Shown here: in pieces, positions 10,154 to 19,706 of the stretch
How the letters are laid out: every line of letters starts with the position of its first letter
How positions within the stretch are numbered: position 1 is the first letter of the stretch
DNA from: Nitrososphaerota archaeon
GTDB taxonomy: Archaea > Thermoproteota > Nitrososphaeria > Nitrososphaerales > UBA57
Assembly: GCA_024860875.1 (NCBI GenBank)
Contig: JACPSZ010000017.1
Coordinates: 62,001-126,000 of the forward strand
Direction: 5' to 3'
Length of the DNA: 64,000 bases
Position numbers and translations under genes: made by a program
Notes under the pieces: generated by a model
What the model was told of the DNA's origin: nothing
The model's database searches: none
Seen by the model: only the letters and a program-made list of their open reading frames with translations

Positions 10154-10882
10154 ATGGTGCAAAAAGCCCAGCCGTGGTATGAAATGAAGAGCATAGTAAT
10201 TGTAGCGATTGCTGCGGTGGTTGTAGTTGCTGTCGGTGCTACTGTATTTTTGAACCAAGGTTTGCTAACGTCTGTAACTCCAGCTCCGCCTCCTCCACTA
10301 GGAGTAGAAAAGGGAAGCATCTTTTTCACTACGACTGAGAAGAACATAACGCTGTCGCCCGGAGAAACAAAGACCATCAAGCTGAATTTGCAGTCGGTTG
10401 GAGGCTTTCAGGGCGGCGTAAGCTTTGGACTAAGAGGCCCGATTCAGGGTGCGCAGATAAAATTCGATCCCCCTTCAGCTAAAATAACAAATGACGGCGA
10501 TGTGCCTGTCCAAGCTACGATTTCCTTGCAAAGCACTGCCAAGGCTGGGGACAGAAACGTGATTTTCACTGCAAACTCCAAAACGCTGTCTTCTGAAGCT
10601 GTAACGGGCTTGAGCATACTTGGCTCAGACAGGGTAACTGTCGAAATCAGGAACTATCTTTACATCCCTGCCAGCGTCACAGTCAAAAAAGGCACTACAA
10701 TTACTTGGGTCAACCTTGACGATGTTGCACATACTGCAACCGAAGACAATGGGGAATGGGACTCTAAGGACCTTCCTGCACAAAGATCGTGGAGTCATAC
10801 CTTCAACGATGTTGGAGTTTACACTTACCACTGCACCCCTCACCCGTTCATGCTTGGAAAGGTTACAGTAATTAATGGCTAG
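10154..10882 (+). CDS. Membrane-anchored plastocyanin-like cupredoxin
   Basis: N-terminal TM; Cu-site motif VGVYTYHCTPHPFMLGKVTV. Confidence 0.9.
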   Translation: MVQKAQPWYEMKSIVIVAIAAVVVVAVGATVFLNQGLLTSVTPAPPPPLGVEKGSIFFTTTEKNITLSPGETKTIKLNLQSVGGFQGGVSFGLRGPIQGAQIKFDPPSAKITNDGDVPVQATISLQSTAKAGDRNVIFTANSKTLSSEAVTGLSILGSDRVTVEIRNYLYIPASVTVKKGTTITWVNLDDVAHTATEDNGEWDSKDLPAQRSWSHTFNDVGVYTYHCTPHPFMLGKVTVING

Positions 10883-11802
10883 CGGAAGGCTCTAAGATCT
10901 ACCAGTTCCTCGTATCTGTGTCCGGCCTCAATGAGCTTTCTATCGATCATCCAACTGTAAATATCTTCAAAGTCTTTCTTTGAATAAGCACTCCATTCCT
11001 TCCACTTTGGAACCTTCATCGTCAATTTTAGCTGCTTGGCAGGCTTCTGCAGTTCTGGAGCGAGCCTTGGTATTATCTTGCTGAACCGTTCAAAATAAAA
11101 TTTTCTGTATTCGTCTGGCTTTACATTTATCTCCCTGATAGCTTTGTTCGTCGCTTTGAGATAAGCGGAGAGTGTTGGGGCGTTAATGTCGTTCCTCGCT
11201 ATCATCAGGGTGCCCTTCCTCCTTGTTGATTCTATGATCTTGACCATACCCATGTGCTCTGCGAGATCTGCATAGGGCCCCATAACGCTCGCGGCGGCAA
11301 CTTCTCCTTTTACTAGGGCTTCGAGTCTGAGGTGAGGGTCTCCTATCTGCTGAAGTTTTATATGGTCTCTCGGAATGAACTTTTCCAAATCTTCTATCGT
11401 CGTGTAGTAAGACCCTGTACCTTTCTCAATCGCTATAGCTTTGTCCTTCAGCTCTTCGGGCTTTTTTATTGCCTTTGGCTTGACGTACAGGCCAAAACTT
11501 GCGTTCAAACCTTCTTTAACCCAAGAGGATATAGCCACTATCTTGCCAGTCGTATTTCCGATGGCTCTTGTTAAGCAAACATATTCCGCAGCATGGTAAA
11601 TATCCTGCTTACCCTCCTTCTGCAGGTCTTTGTACATCTCGCTCTTGTTGGAAACTACTTCGCTTGGAGTTATGTCGTGAAATACAAGTTCAATACCTTC
11701 TTTCTTGTAGAACCCCTTTTTATGAGCCATAATTTCTGGAAAAGACCAGTAGTAGGCAAGGTTGTTTATTCCCTGATCGATAGTCTGAAGAACCTTCTGC
11801 AT
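10879..11802 (-). CDS. NMT1/SsuA-like substrate-binding-fold protein lacking a signal peptide
   Basis: MQKVLQTIDQGINNLAYYWSFPEIMAHKKGFYKKEGIELVFHDITPSE; KKPEELKDKAIAIEKGTGSYYTTIEDL; no signal peptide. Confidence 0.75.
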   Translation of the reverse strand: MQKVLQTIDQGINNLAYYWSFPEIMAHKKGFYKKEGIELVFHDITPSEVVSNKSEMYKDLQKEGKQDIYHAAEYVCLTRAIGNTTGKIVAISSWVKEGLNASFGLYVKPKAIKKPEELKDKAIAIEKGTGSYYTTIEDLEKFIPRDHIKLQQIGDPHLRLEALVKGEVAAASVMGPYADLAEHMGMVKIIESTRRKGTLMIARNDINAPTLSAYLKATNKAIREINVKPDEYRKFYFERFSKIIPRLAPELQKPAKQLKLTMKVPKWKEWSAYSKKDFEDIYSWMIDRKLIEAGHRYEELVDLRAFR

Positions 11803-11882
11803 GTCATATGCTGTAGTAATGCGGTAAATTAGAGCTTTCTGTTATGAAAAATTGGATAGCAGGCCTTGCGACCTGCTTTCAG

Positions 11883-13472
11883 TTACTTTTTACGCCTTGC
11901 CAGAGCTGCTATAGCACCTACGATAATGACTGCTACTGCTACTCCTATGATTACCATTGTATTGTCTGGGCCTGCGGAAGGCTGAGGTGGAGCTGACTGC
12001 TGTGGAGATGGAGCTGGTTGAACTGGTTGTCCGGGCTGAACCGGTTGTACTACTTGCACTGGTTGAACAGGCTGAGGTGCTGGAGCTCCAAGGGCTGGTG
12101 CCTTCTGTGCAGCGTTTAGAGCTACAGGGTCAACTGCATACTGTACATTCACAGGCTCTGTTGGTGTGACCCCTATCGATGGATCGTGTTCGAGGCTTTT
12201 CGCGCCGAAGTTAGGATAGAGTATGTACACTCTAATCTTGTTCTGATCTCCAATGTATGAGCCGTCAACTTTCACACTTTGACCCTGCGCAGGAGAGCTT
12301 CCCTTTGCGTAGACTGTTGCTGTGTTTGTGAAGTTGAAGTAGCCTCCCAAGACCTGATTGTCGCTTAACATTGTAAGCTTGCGCTGATCTTTGTCAGCCT
12401 CCAACTTCTTCTCGTCTTCGCCTTTTGCAGTCTTGTTCTCTTTAGTTTCTATCCTCTCTTTTCCTGTTCTCACCTCTGTCAGAGACGGTTTTGCCTTTTC
12501 TTCTACCGCATCGTCAATCTTGGAGCCTTTGAACGCTGTTAGCTCAAGCCATAGTGCTAGCTTGTCCTTGGTAAGGTCTATGTTGAGTATCTTTGCAGCT
12601 GTAGTATTGAGGTTCCACCTCCACGACTTTATGATAATGTCGCTCTTCATCGATGCTGTTGGAACTAATGTGTCGCCTTCCTTCACGGTAGTGTTGTACA
12701 ATCTGTTTCTGATGACGATCTGGTTCTTTAGGTTCTCGAATTGCTTGCCGTTTATGTCGCTTAGAGTGTAGTTGAACTGATATCCAATGACTTTGTCGCC
12801 AGCGCTAATGGGCTGGAAGCCTAAGAATGTCCATTTGCCCTGGTTGAATTCGAAGAACGGAGGGTTAGTTTGCCTTAGCTGTGATCTGATGTTCTCCAAT
12901 GCGCTGATTGATATTGCTTTGATGTAGAAGGTCTGGCCTTGCACTGCAACGATTCCCTCAACAACAACGTCCCCTCTAAGTTCTCCACTCACCTTTGTGT
13001 CCTTTGAGACATTCACACCTATTCGAGAGGAACCCTCTTGGAATAGATAGTTGAATAGTCGCTCTGTCTGTCTATCCCTGTTCTCTCTTATGGTGCCAGC
13101 GATTGTCACATTCTTGCCGACTTTGGATGCATTAATTTCCTTTATTGCTGATTCTCCAGCCTTCAGGAACTTTTCGAGTTCTGCCTTGAACTTTCTTTGG
13201 AAGATTTCCTGCCCCGTATCAAGGTATTCAATTATTCCCTTGTACTTCACCTGATATATTGTGTTGTTCTGGCTGTTTGCATACCAGAAGAACGCCGGAT
13301 GCTTACCTTCTGCCGTGGCTATGACAGTTATGTCACCATTTGTAACTGTCAGTCTTCCTCGCTCTTCTCGGCCTTTGAGCCCTTTTTCCTTTTCTGCGTA
13401 TGCTGTATTCGCAAGTAGCGGTGCAGCTACTAGTACTGCTACTAGTGCCAATGCTATTATTTTGCCGCGCAT
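11883..13472 (-). CDS. Secreted/anchored surface protein with P/V/Q-rich stalk and C-terminal TM
   Basis: Signal MRGKIIALALVAVLVAAPLLANTAYA; stalk QPVQPVQVVQPVQPGQPVQPAP; C-terminal MVIIGVAVAVIIVGAIAALARRKK. Confidence 0.8.
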   Translation of the reverse strand: MRGKIIALALVAVLVAAPLLANTAYAEKEKGLKGREERGRLTVTNGDITVIATAEGKHPAFFWYANSQNNTIYQVKYKGIIEYLDTGQEIFQRKFKAELEKFLKAGESAIKEINASKVGKNVTIAGTIRENRDRQTERLFNYLFQEGSSRIGVNVSKDTKVSGELRGDVVVEGIVAVQGQTFYIKAISISALENIRSQLRQTNPPFFEFNQGKWTFLGFQPISAGDKVIGYQFNYTLSDINGKQFENLKNQIVIRNRLYNTTVKEGDTLVPTASMKSDIIIKSWRWNLNTTAAKILNIDLTKDKLALWLELTAFKGSKIDDAVEEKAKPSLTEVRTGKERIETKENKTAKGEDEKKLEADKDQRKLTMLSDNQVLGGYFNFTNTATVYAKGSSPAQGQSVKVDGSYIGDQNKIRVYILYPNFGAKSLEHDPSIGVTPTEPVNVQYAVDPVALNAAQKAPALGAPAPQPVQPVQVVQPVQPGQPVQPAPSPQQSAPPQPSAGPDNTMVIIGVAVAVIIVGAIAALARRKK

Positions 13473-13564
13473 TTTTTCACCTTAGCGCTGTTATTGCACT
13501 GCCAATACTATAAGGGCCGTTGTGGTACACTATGCAGGAACACCAAGGAACGAATTTCTAATTT

Positions 13565-14503
13565 TCACGAACTTTGGCACGTGAAGGTTCCAGATTCCGA
13601 ATACGTATTAGGAGGCCTGAACCCTGATTCATCTTTGAGGTATATCGACAGTATTCTATCAATGTCACATGTCGATGGGTGTATGACTCGTGAGGTTGAA
13701 ATGAAGTCATACGATCCGTACATTACGTCGCCATATACTGTGCTATGGCCTAGACCTAATGCATGGCCGAATTCATGGGCTGCAACATTCTGAATGTCCG
13801 CTTTGTCTAGTGCCAGTCCCCTGGCCGATTTGGTTGCTATGACTACATCTGCTCTGACTATCTTCCCTAATCTGTAGTACGCTGTTGTTGTGCCGAGCAC
13901 TGACTCTGCCCTCTCAATTAGGGTTATTGCAATGTCTGCAGAGGAGCTGACGTACCTTATGCCGAATGGTGCAGAATCATAGGGAACGTTTGAAATTCCT
14001 CCACCAGCTCTTATCCTGTCTTGCCAGTCTCTTATTGCCGATTTTGCTAAGTCTATTGCTGATGGGTCAATGTCGCCACTTGCTACGTTAATTGAGACTG
14101 TTAGAGGGTCGTGGTCCCATGCAAATTCTCTTTCTATGAATCCCGGCCCGTCGAAGCCGTTAATCATTTTCTGAGGGTCTATGCCGTATTGAGAGAGGTG
14201 ATCCGTGACGAAGGCTACTATTCTTGCTGTAAGCATGCCCATTGACTCAAGAATCGATATGGCTATCTGCCAAAGTCCTGATTGTTGTTGATTGACTGGA
14301 GTCGTAGTGGGAGTTGGCGTATTGTAATGTGGGGTTGGAGTATCTGGAGTTGGTATGTCGTATTGCTCTACTGCTGAATGAGAGTTTCCCCTGCTTGTCT
14401 TGAACTTTAGAGCGTATTCAGCACTGCTGTTGTATGATGCTGCTATGATACCTGCTGACAGAAGCAGTATAGCTATTGCAAATGCAACTTTGCCCATTGA
14501 CAA
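13565..14503 (-). CDS. Matrixin-like (metzincin) zinc metalloprotease, secreted/anchored
   Basis: HEFGHALGLGHS zinc motif plus Met-turn-like DVMYGS; N-terminal TM; Thr/Pro-rich linker TPDTPTPHYNTPTPTTTP. Confidence 0.87.
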   Translation of the reverse strand: MSMGKVAFAIAILLLSAGIIAASYNSSAEYALKFKTSRGNSHSAVEQYDIPTPDTPTPHYNTPTPTTTPVNQQQSGLWQIAISILESMGMLTARIVAFVTDHLSQYGIDPQKMINGFDGPGFIEREFAWDHDPLTVSINVASGDIDPSAIDLAKSAIRDWQDRIRAGGGISNVPYDSAPFGIRYVSSSADIAITLIERAESVLGTTTAYYRLGKIVRADVVIATKSARGLALDKADIQNVAAHEFGHALGLGHSTVYGDVMYGSYDFISTSRVIHPSTCDIDRILSIYLKDESGFRPPNTYSESGTFTCQSS

Positions 14504-14627
14504 TATTTAGGATAAGTCATAGGATAAGGGACATTGTGGAACGGGTATTCCAGTATTATTCCAATAATTTGGAAATATGGCTGGCAACGAGCATAACAAA
14601 ACATTATGACAGGAATTTGAAGAATCG

Positions 14628-14975
14628 CTATAATAGTTTCTTGCTCTGCCTCGACCTTATCCACCTATCAAGCTGTTCGATTACCTTGCTCAGATCTTTA
14701 CCATCTTCTGTAAGCGAATATTCAACCCTAGGCGGAATCTCTGGGTATATCCTTCTAGTTATTAGGCCGTCGTTCTCAAATTCCTTCAATCTTTCTGATA
14801 GGGTTGTGGCGGTTATTCCAGTCAGCCTCCTCTTTAATTCGTTGAACCGTACAGTTCCACCGCCATTGAGCTCTCCAAGAATCTGCAGAGCCCAGCTCCT
14901 GCTAAGATGCTCCCATAGCTCTGAAACCACGCATACTCCGCGTTGTTCTACCTCTGCAGTAGTATGGTCTGGCAA
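14628..14975 (-). CDS. HxlR-family transcriptional regulator
   Basis: WALQILGELNGGGTVRFNELKRRLTGITATTLSERLKEFENDGLITRRIYPEIPPRVEYSLTEDG. Confidence 0.9.
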   Translation of the reverse strand: MPDHTTAEVEQRGVCVVSELWEHLSRSWALQILGELNGGGTVRFNELKRRLTGITATTLSERLKEFENDGLITRRIYPEIPPRVEYSLTEDGKDLSKVIEQLDRWIRSRQSKKLL

Positions 14976-15043
14976 ATCTAGTTGGTATGGAGAAACTACC
15001 TAGTTTAAATAGATTACTATGTATTATGATACTAGTGGTATAG

Positions 15044-15451
15044 ATGATAGGAATAACGGACCCTATAGTTTCGAACCCTGATCTAGCATTGCTAGCATTG
15101 AGAACGATCTTTGGAGCTGCCATGATAGTGCATGGTTATCCGAAACTTTCAGGAGAGGGTAGAAAGAAGACAGAAGGTTTCATGAAGTCAGTGGGCATAC
15201 CTCCAGCATTGGGTTTTCTTACAGGAGTGCTGGAATTTGTAGGCGGTATCGCGGTAATTCTTGGAGTGCTTACAGTTCTTGCTGGGACATTGTTTGCACT
15301 AGAAATGGTTGCTACGACATGGCTTGCACAGAAAAAGCTAGGGAAAAAATATGTCCTTGGTTACGAGCTTGACATTGCGTACCTTGGAGGAGCAATAGTG
15401 CTGGCACTGGTAGGAGCAGGCTCCATATCTGTTGATGCGTTTCTACCATAA
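15044..15451 (+). CDS. DoxX-family membrane protein
   Basis: ALRTIFGAAMIVHGYPKLSG...LGFLTGVLEFVGGIAVILGV; divergent from HxlR gene. Confidence 0.85.
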   Translation: MIGITDPIVSNPDLALLALRTIFGAAMIVHGYPKLSGEGRKKTEGFMKSVGIPPALGFLTGVLEFVGGIAVILGVLTVLAGTLFALEMVATTWLAQKKLGKKYVLGYELDIAYLGGAIVLALVGAGSISVDAFLP

Positions 15452-15485
15452 AAAATCACAATAAGGATTGGTGCAGAATTTAATT

Positions 15486-16001
15486 TCAGAGGCGTAATGG
15501 ACGGGTTGGAGCGACTATCGCTTTAGGATCCTTTTGCCAGATCGCCGGTTGCACATCGATGTATAGCTCAATCTCGTTTCCGTCAGGATCCTTGATGTAC
15601 ACACTATGAGTCACCGTGTGATCAGCCATCCCTTCAATCTCTATCCCAGCCGCTTTTAAGCGGGCAACGGCTCCTCTCAGTTCGTCATCACTCTCACCTA
15701 CCTTCAATCCAATATGATAAAGCCCTATTCTGGGTTCTGGAGGAATAGGATTCGCATCGGTTCCGACTTGAATCAGTAAAAGCTCGTGGTGAGTTCGCCC
15801 TGAAGAGAATACTGCAAACGTATCCCCTATCCTAGGAATCTCGTTGAATCCCAATATATCGCTGTAAAATTGCCTTGACATCTCCAAATCACCAACATAC
15901 AGCACTACGTGCCCAAGCTCCTTAACGCCTCCAATTAGTGCCCTCTTATTGCTCGGTTGGATTTCGTTGTTGGAAACCGATCTTGGTCTTTCATTATACA
16001 T
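15486..16001 (-). CDS. VOC/glyoxalase-fold dioxygenase-like protein
   Basis: LGHVVLYVGDLEMSRQFYSDILGF; LYHIGLKV; SVYIKDPDGNEIELYID. Confidence 0.87.
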   Translation of the reverse strand: MYNERPRSVSNNEIQPSNKRALIGGVKELGHVVLYVGDLEMSRQFYSDILGFNEIPRIGDTFAVFSSGRTHHELLLIQVGTDANPIPPEPRIGLYHIGLKVGESDDELRGAVARLKAAGIEIEGMADHTVTHSVYIKDPDGNEIELYIDVQPAIWQKDPKAIVAPTRPLRL

Positions 16002-16252
16002 TTGAAATAATTGTTTTATTACATACTGTTAAACCTATGGTGCCAATCTACAGGAGGTTATTTCATGCCTCCAGCTAAATAAGCAAGACTTGGACGGGCC
16101 CCCAGTATGGACAAATTTATCCAAGGCCCTGAACACTAGTTGTTCAAATTCGTAGAAGTTAGTTATGGAGTGCGAGCTACCGACCCAACTGGGTAAGAAT
16201 GGATCTGGTGTTGGAACTGTCCCGAGGATTTATTAAGAGGATGATAGGGGGA

Positions 16253-16335
16253 AGCTAGGAGTGTTTCATGACTCGTATTTGTGATAGGGTCTCCCTGTCC
16301 ACCATGCTCCTAGCATCCTTTCCCTTCGATATTAT
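16253..16335. ncRNA. Candidate structured RNA element, copy 1
   Basis: P1 GCTAGGAG/CTCCTAGC encloses TGTTTCATGACTC, hairpin GATAGGG-TCT-CCCTGTC and CACCATG; loops conserved and stems changed versus 58115..58181. Strand unresolved. Confidence 0.5.
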
Positions 16336-16367
16336 TAGTCGTTAGAGGAAAAGATCGGCGCTATTTT

Positions 16368-16401
16368 GAAAAGAAAAGAGTTAGCCCTGCGCGAGCAAGG
16401 C
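16368..16401 (-). terminator. Hairpin plus T-tract terminator-like sequence after PQQ dehydrogenase
   Basis: Minus strand GCCTTGC-TCGC-GCAGGGC followed by TAACTCTTTTCTTTT. Confidence 0.5.
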
Positions 16402-16407
16402 CTTTGT

Positions 16408-18765
16408 TTATGCCTTCTTTCTTCTGCTGAATAGTACTCCAGATATTACTACTAGTACTACTCCTATACCAATTGCGGCATAGGATATTGGGCTGATCGT
16501 CTCCACTGTGACTGTTGGTCCTGGCACTGGTACTTCTTTGATGACTTCTTTCTCTACTGGTACTTGTACTTCCTTAATGACCTCTTTCTCTACTGGTACT
16601 TCTTTGATGACTTCCTTAATGACATCTCTTGGAACTTCCTTGATCACTTCCCTAACTTGAGGCTGTGGTATTACATCTGGAAGACCGAATGCTACAAGAG
16701 TACCATCAAGTACATTACTGACACCAGCACCGAAGAGGAATCCACCTCCACCTCCTACATGCATGAAGATCCTGTATTTGCCGTCCTTTGTCGCACCTAT
16801 CGTAGGCATTACGTTGACTGGCACACCGAAGAACTTCTCATGTAGCAGTTTACCACTTGTAGCATCTAGGAACTTCAGGTTACCGTCTGCAGCATAGACC
16901 ACGACCATGCCTCCAGTAGTCATTATGCCCCCTCTGAATGCCGCATTATCAATCTTGTATGACCATACCTTCTTTCCTGTATTGACGTCTACAGCATCTA
17001 CATTTGCATCGACGATCCATTCAGTCTGTTGTGGGAATGCTGTTCTTGGAGTGCCTCCAACACCATTGTTTCCAAATGCTCTTACAGGTCCAAAGTTATG
17101 AGTGCCCATGTTGTTGAATGTGGCTACATATACGCGGTTGCCATCGTATGCAAAGTCAGATTCAAGACAGACTGTGTAGCAGTTCTGTACAATTGGTCCT
17201 TTCTCCGGATAGTTCATCCATGGCTTGCCCATGTCTTCCTTTGTAAGCCTGCAGCAAGCTTCTCTGTCTGTTGGCCTGTTGTTAGCTCCAACACCGTAAT
17301 AGGTTTGAATGTTCTTTCCTCCTCTGAGTATGGTAGGAGGATCATACACCCAGAATGGCTTTCCAGTATTCCAGTCTAATGCATAGACAATTCCATTCTT
17401 GCACCCTTTAATGAATGCCTTCTGGCCCTGAACACTTGCTATGACGCCTACCCATGAGCAGTCATAGTCCCATAGGTCGTGCGGAATGGCTTGGAACCAC
17501 CATACTATTTTGCCCGTTCTGACATCGTATGCTGATAATCCACTTCCATGTATAGCTGGACCATATCTGTGTGTTAGATTTGTATATGGACCTTGGTCTC
17601 CCCAGCCCAATGCGACTATACCAGTTTCAGGATCAATTGGATAGGTACCCCAAACCGCTGAGCCAAAATTGGTAGCAGGGTGTAATTTTCCAAAGGTTGG
17701 CGATCCTGGCACTAGATCAATCCCATCGTTCTTTACGACATCGTCAGCCACGTCAGTACATTTTGTTGCTAGATATGTTGGTTCTCTGTCTCTTGCTGGA
17801 TAGTTGATACCCTCCAAGTATCTTGGATACTCAAAGTACCATCCATTTCCGTTTGCAGCTCTGCATTGGTTAATGGCCCAGTCAGGGTCTCCTTGAGGAC
17901 TAGGTGAAGTGAACTCCCTGTATAATCTCTTTGGATTTGCAGGGTCGCTCATGTCGAATGCAGTCACAAAGTTTCGACCTCCGGCACCACTGGCACCAGC
18001 TATAGGGAAGAACATGATATTGCCAAGGAATTGTGGAGGATGTGTACCTAAACTGGACATGAAACCGCCAGATACGGAACCTATGATTCCCTTTGTTGGA
18101 TCACCGAATTCAGCATTTGTACCGCATATCTGCTCTGTTGTCAGAGTCCATGCGGTCTTGCCAGTCTTTGCATCTACTCCATATAGGTTGCATGACCCAA
18201 GTGAACTGGTGATGAGCCAGCCTTTGTCTCTATAATAGTTGATCGCATGTCCATGGGCAAGTACCCTTTGTAACCATGGATATTTTGCATTTTCCTCCTC
18301 AGCCTTGAACTGATAACCGTATGTATTATTCCATATTAGTTTGCCTGTCCCTGCATCAATGGCAAGAATTCTCCTGTCGTTGAGTAGAACGTATGCTACG
18401 CCATCGACCACGATGACTGGGGCTCCAGAACCCATGTGTGCCGGACCCAATTGTGTTGAAAGTGTGAACCTTGTGTATGGATAAATCCACTTTGATTCAA
18501 GGTATTGGACGTTATCTTTGTTAATCTGGTTCTGGGGACTGTAGCTTCCTCCAGTTGGCTGATAGTTCACATGCTCCCAGTTGCCTGTTGGGACTGACGG
18601 AGCAGCTCCTCCTACTGGAGGACCTCCAGGATCAAAAGCACTCACAGATTTTGTTAGAGATGCCATGACTGACGAAGCTATGAGTAGAGCTGCTACCAGC
18701 AGAGTGAGGATTGTTAGTCTTTGAGTCACAACTTTCTTTTTTACCACAGAGTCGTTTGAACTCAT
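16408..18765 (-). CDS. PQQ-dependent dehydrogenase (large type) with VIKEVP-repeat stalk and C-terminal TM anchor
   Basis: Propeller repeats, QGDPDWAINQC, LWDYDCSWVG, GGIMTTGGMVVVYAADGNL; stalk VIKEVPRDVIKEVIKEVPVEKEVIKEV; TM plus RRKKA. Confidence 0.93.
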   Translation of the reverse strand: MSSNDSVVKKKVVTQRLTILTLLVAALLIASSVMASLTKSVSAFDPGGPPVGGAAPSVPTGNWEHVNYQPTGGSYSPQNQINKDNVQYLESKWIYPYTRFTLSTQLGPAHMGSGAPVIVVDGVAYVLLNDRRILAIDAGTGKLIWNNTYGYQFKAEEENAKYPWLQRVLAHGHAINYYRDKGWLITSSLGSCNLYGVDAKTGKTAWTLTTEQICGTNAEFGDPTKGIIGSVSGGFMSSLGTHPPQFLGNIMFFPIAGASGAGGRNFVTAFDMSDPANPKRLYREFTSPSPQGDPDWAINQCRAANGNGWYFEYPRYLEGINYPARDREPTYLATKCTDVADDVVKNDGIDLVPGSPTFGKLHPATNFGSAVWGTYPIDPETGIVALGWGDQGPYTNLTHRYGPAIHGSGLSAYDVRTGKIVWWFQAIPHDLWDYDCSWVGVIASVQGQKAFIKGCKNGIVYALDWNTGKPFWVYDPPTILRGGKNIQTYYGVGANNRPTDREACCRLTKEDMGKPWMNYPEKGPIVQNCYTVCLESDFAYDGNRVYVATFNNMGTHNFGPVRAFGNNGVGGTPRTAFPQQTEWIVDANVDAVDVNTGKKVWSYKIDNAAFRGGIMTTGGMVVVYAADGNLKFLDATSGKLLHEKFFGVPVNVMPTIGATKDGKYRIFMHVGGGGGFLFGAGVSNVLDGTLVAFGLPDVIPQPQVREVIKEVPRDVIKEVIKEVPVEKEVIKEVQVPVEKEVIKEVPVPGPTVTVETISPISYAAIGIGVVLVVISGVLFSRRKKA

Positions 18766-18870
18766 TGCGGATTCTAATCAAAGAGTTTGATTTAGTATTA
18801 TGGTGTACACAAGGCTACATTGTAGCACTTTTTTGGGCTAATGCCAAAACCAATGTTGATTTAAGGATAT

Positions 18871-18893
18871 ATATCTCCTCTTACAAGAGATAT
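18871..18893. promoter_or_regulatory. Inverted repeat ATATCTC-N9-GAGATAT just upstream of RHH gene
   Basis: Symmetric arms overlapping a TATA-like stretch, ending 1 nt before the ATG at 18895. Confidence 0.35.
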
Positions 18894-18894
18894 C

Positions 18895-19503
18895 ATGGCC
18901 CGAAATCTTCGGAAGATCCATAAAACAATTCGAGCGGATCCAGAGGCGCTTGATATTATTGAAAAGGAGGCTGATAGCAGAGGGTTGTCATTTAACGCCT
19001 TTCTATCATCCATTCTAAAAAGATATACAGAGTGGGGTAAGTTAACTGAGAGAGGATTCGTCACGATTTCACAAACCACCTACAAATCTCTTCTTGATGA
19101 ACTCGATGATGAAACGCTGAAGAGGGTAGCAGAGCGCCTTGCCGACCGCGTTGTAAGGGAGATCTTGCTTGTTCTTTCCGGAGGTGATGACCTTCAGTCT
19201 TTCTTAAGGACACTTGAAATCTTCTCGAGAAACAGTGGATTATTCAATTGCGATATCAAGGTCGATGGCGAGAGAGTCAGAATTTCTGCCCGCCATGAGC
19301 TCGGCAGAAATCATTCACTATTTTTGATGTTCGTTTGGCGACGCTTTCTGAAAAGCATTCTTGGTGTGACTCCTGAGATTGTTATTGATCGCAATATCAT
19401 ACTCGTAAGCTTTAACACTCCTGAACCAACTGTAAGAAAGTTAGAAGCTCCACTGAGCGAATCATTTGAGAGAATAGGCCTCTCAGTTAGCTTAAGCAAA
19501 TAG
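18895..19503 (+). CDS. Ribbon-helix-helix-like putative transcriptional regulator
   Basis: N-terminal TIRADPEALDIIEKEADSRGLSFNAFLSSILKRYTEW; divergent from PQQ dehydrogenase. Confidence 0.65.
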   Translation: MARNLRKIHKTIRADPEALDIIEKEADSRGLSFNAFLSSILKRYTEWGKLTERGFVTISQTTYKSLLDELDDETLKRVAERLADRVVREILLVLSGGDDLQSFLRTLEIFSRNSGLFNCDIKVDGERVRISARHELGRNHSLFLMFVWRRFLKSILGVTPEIVIDRNIILVSFNTPEPTVRKLEAPLSESFERIGLSVSLSK

Positions 19504-19534
19504 GAGATAACAATTCGGACGTATGGAATTTAGG

Positions 19535-19622
19535 CGGGCCCCCCGGGATTCGAACCCGAGACCCCCGGGTGTCTTTCAGAGGGTTAAAAGCCCGGTGCTC
19601 TACCTGGCTGAGCTAGGGGCCC
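19535..19622 (-). tRNA. tRNA-Lys(UUU) with 14-nt intron at 37/38
   Basis: GGGCCCC/GGGGCCC acceptor, GCTC/GAGC D-stem, CCGGG-CTTTTA..A-CCCGG anticodon arm, GGGTTCGAATCCC T-arm; intron ACCCTCTGAAAGAC (19571..19584) in a bulge-helix arrangement (CTTT/AAAG, bulges TAA and ACA). Confidence 0.93.
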
Positions 19623-19706
19623 TTGTGAGAAGGCAAGCCCTTTACAAGCTCTATTAGAGCTTTCCCTTTCTTTGCCGAATCAAAAATATCCCAGAAAAGG
19701 ACCTTG

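Noticed and set aside
11990-12070. Short degenerate tandem repeat (ggttgaactggttg...)
   Set aside because: Encodes the Pro/Val/Gln stalk of a surface protein.
16130-16146. Inverted repeat TGAACA-CTAGT-TGTTCA
   Set aside because: Arms of only 6 bp and no second copy seen in the window; too weak to claim as an operator.
16440-16680. Possible tandem DNA repeat array (cttccttaatgacctctttctctactggtac...)
   Set aside because: It is the coding sequence of the VIKEVP protein stalk, not an independent DNA repeat or CRISPR.
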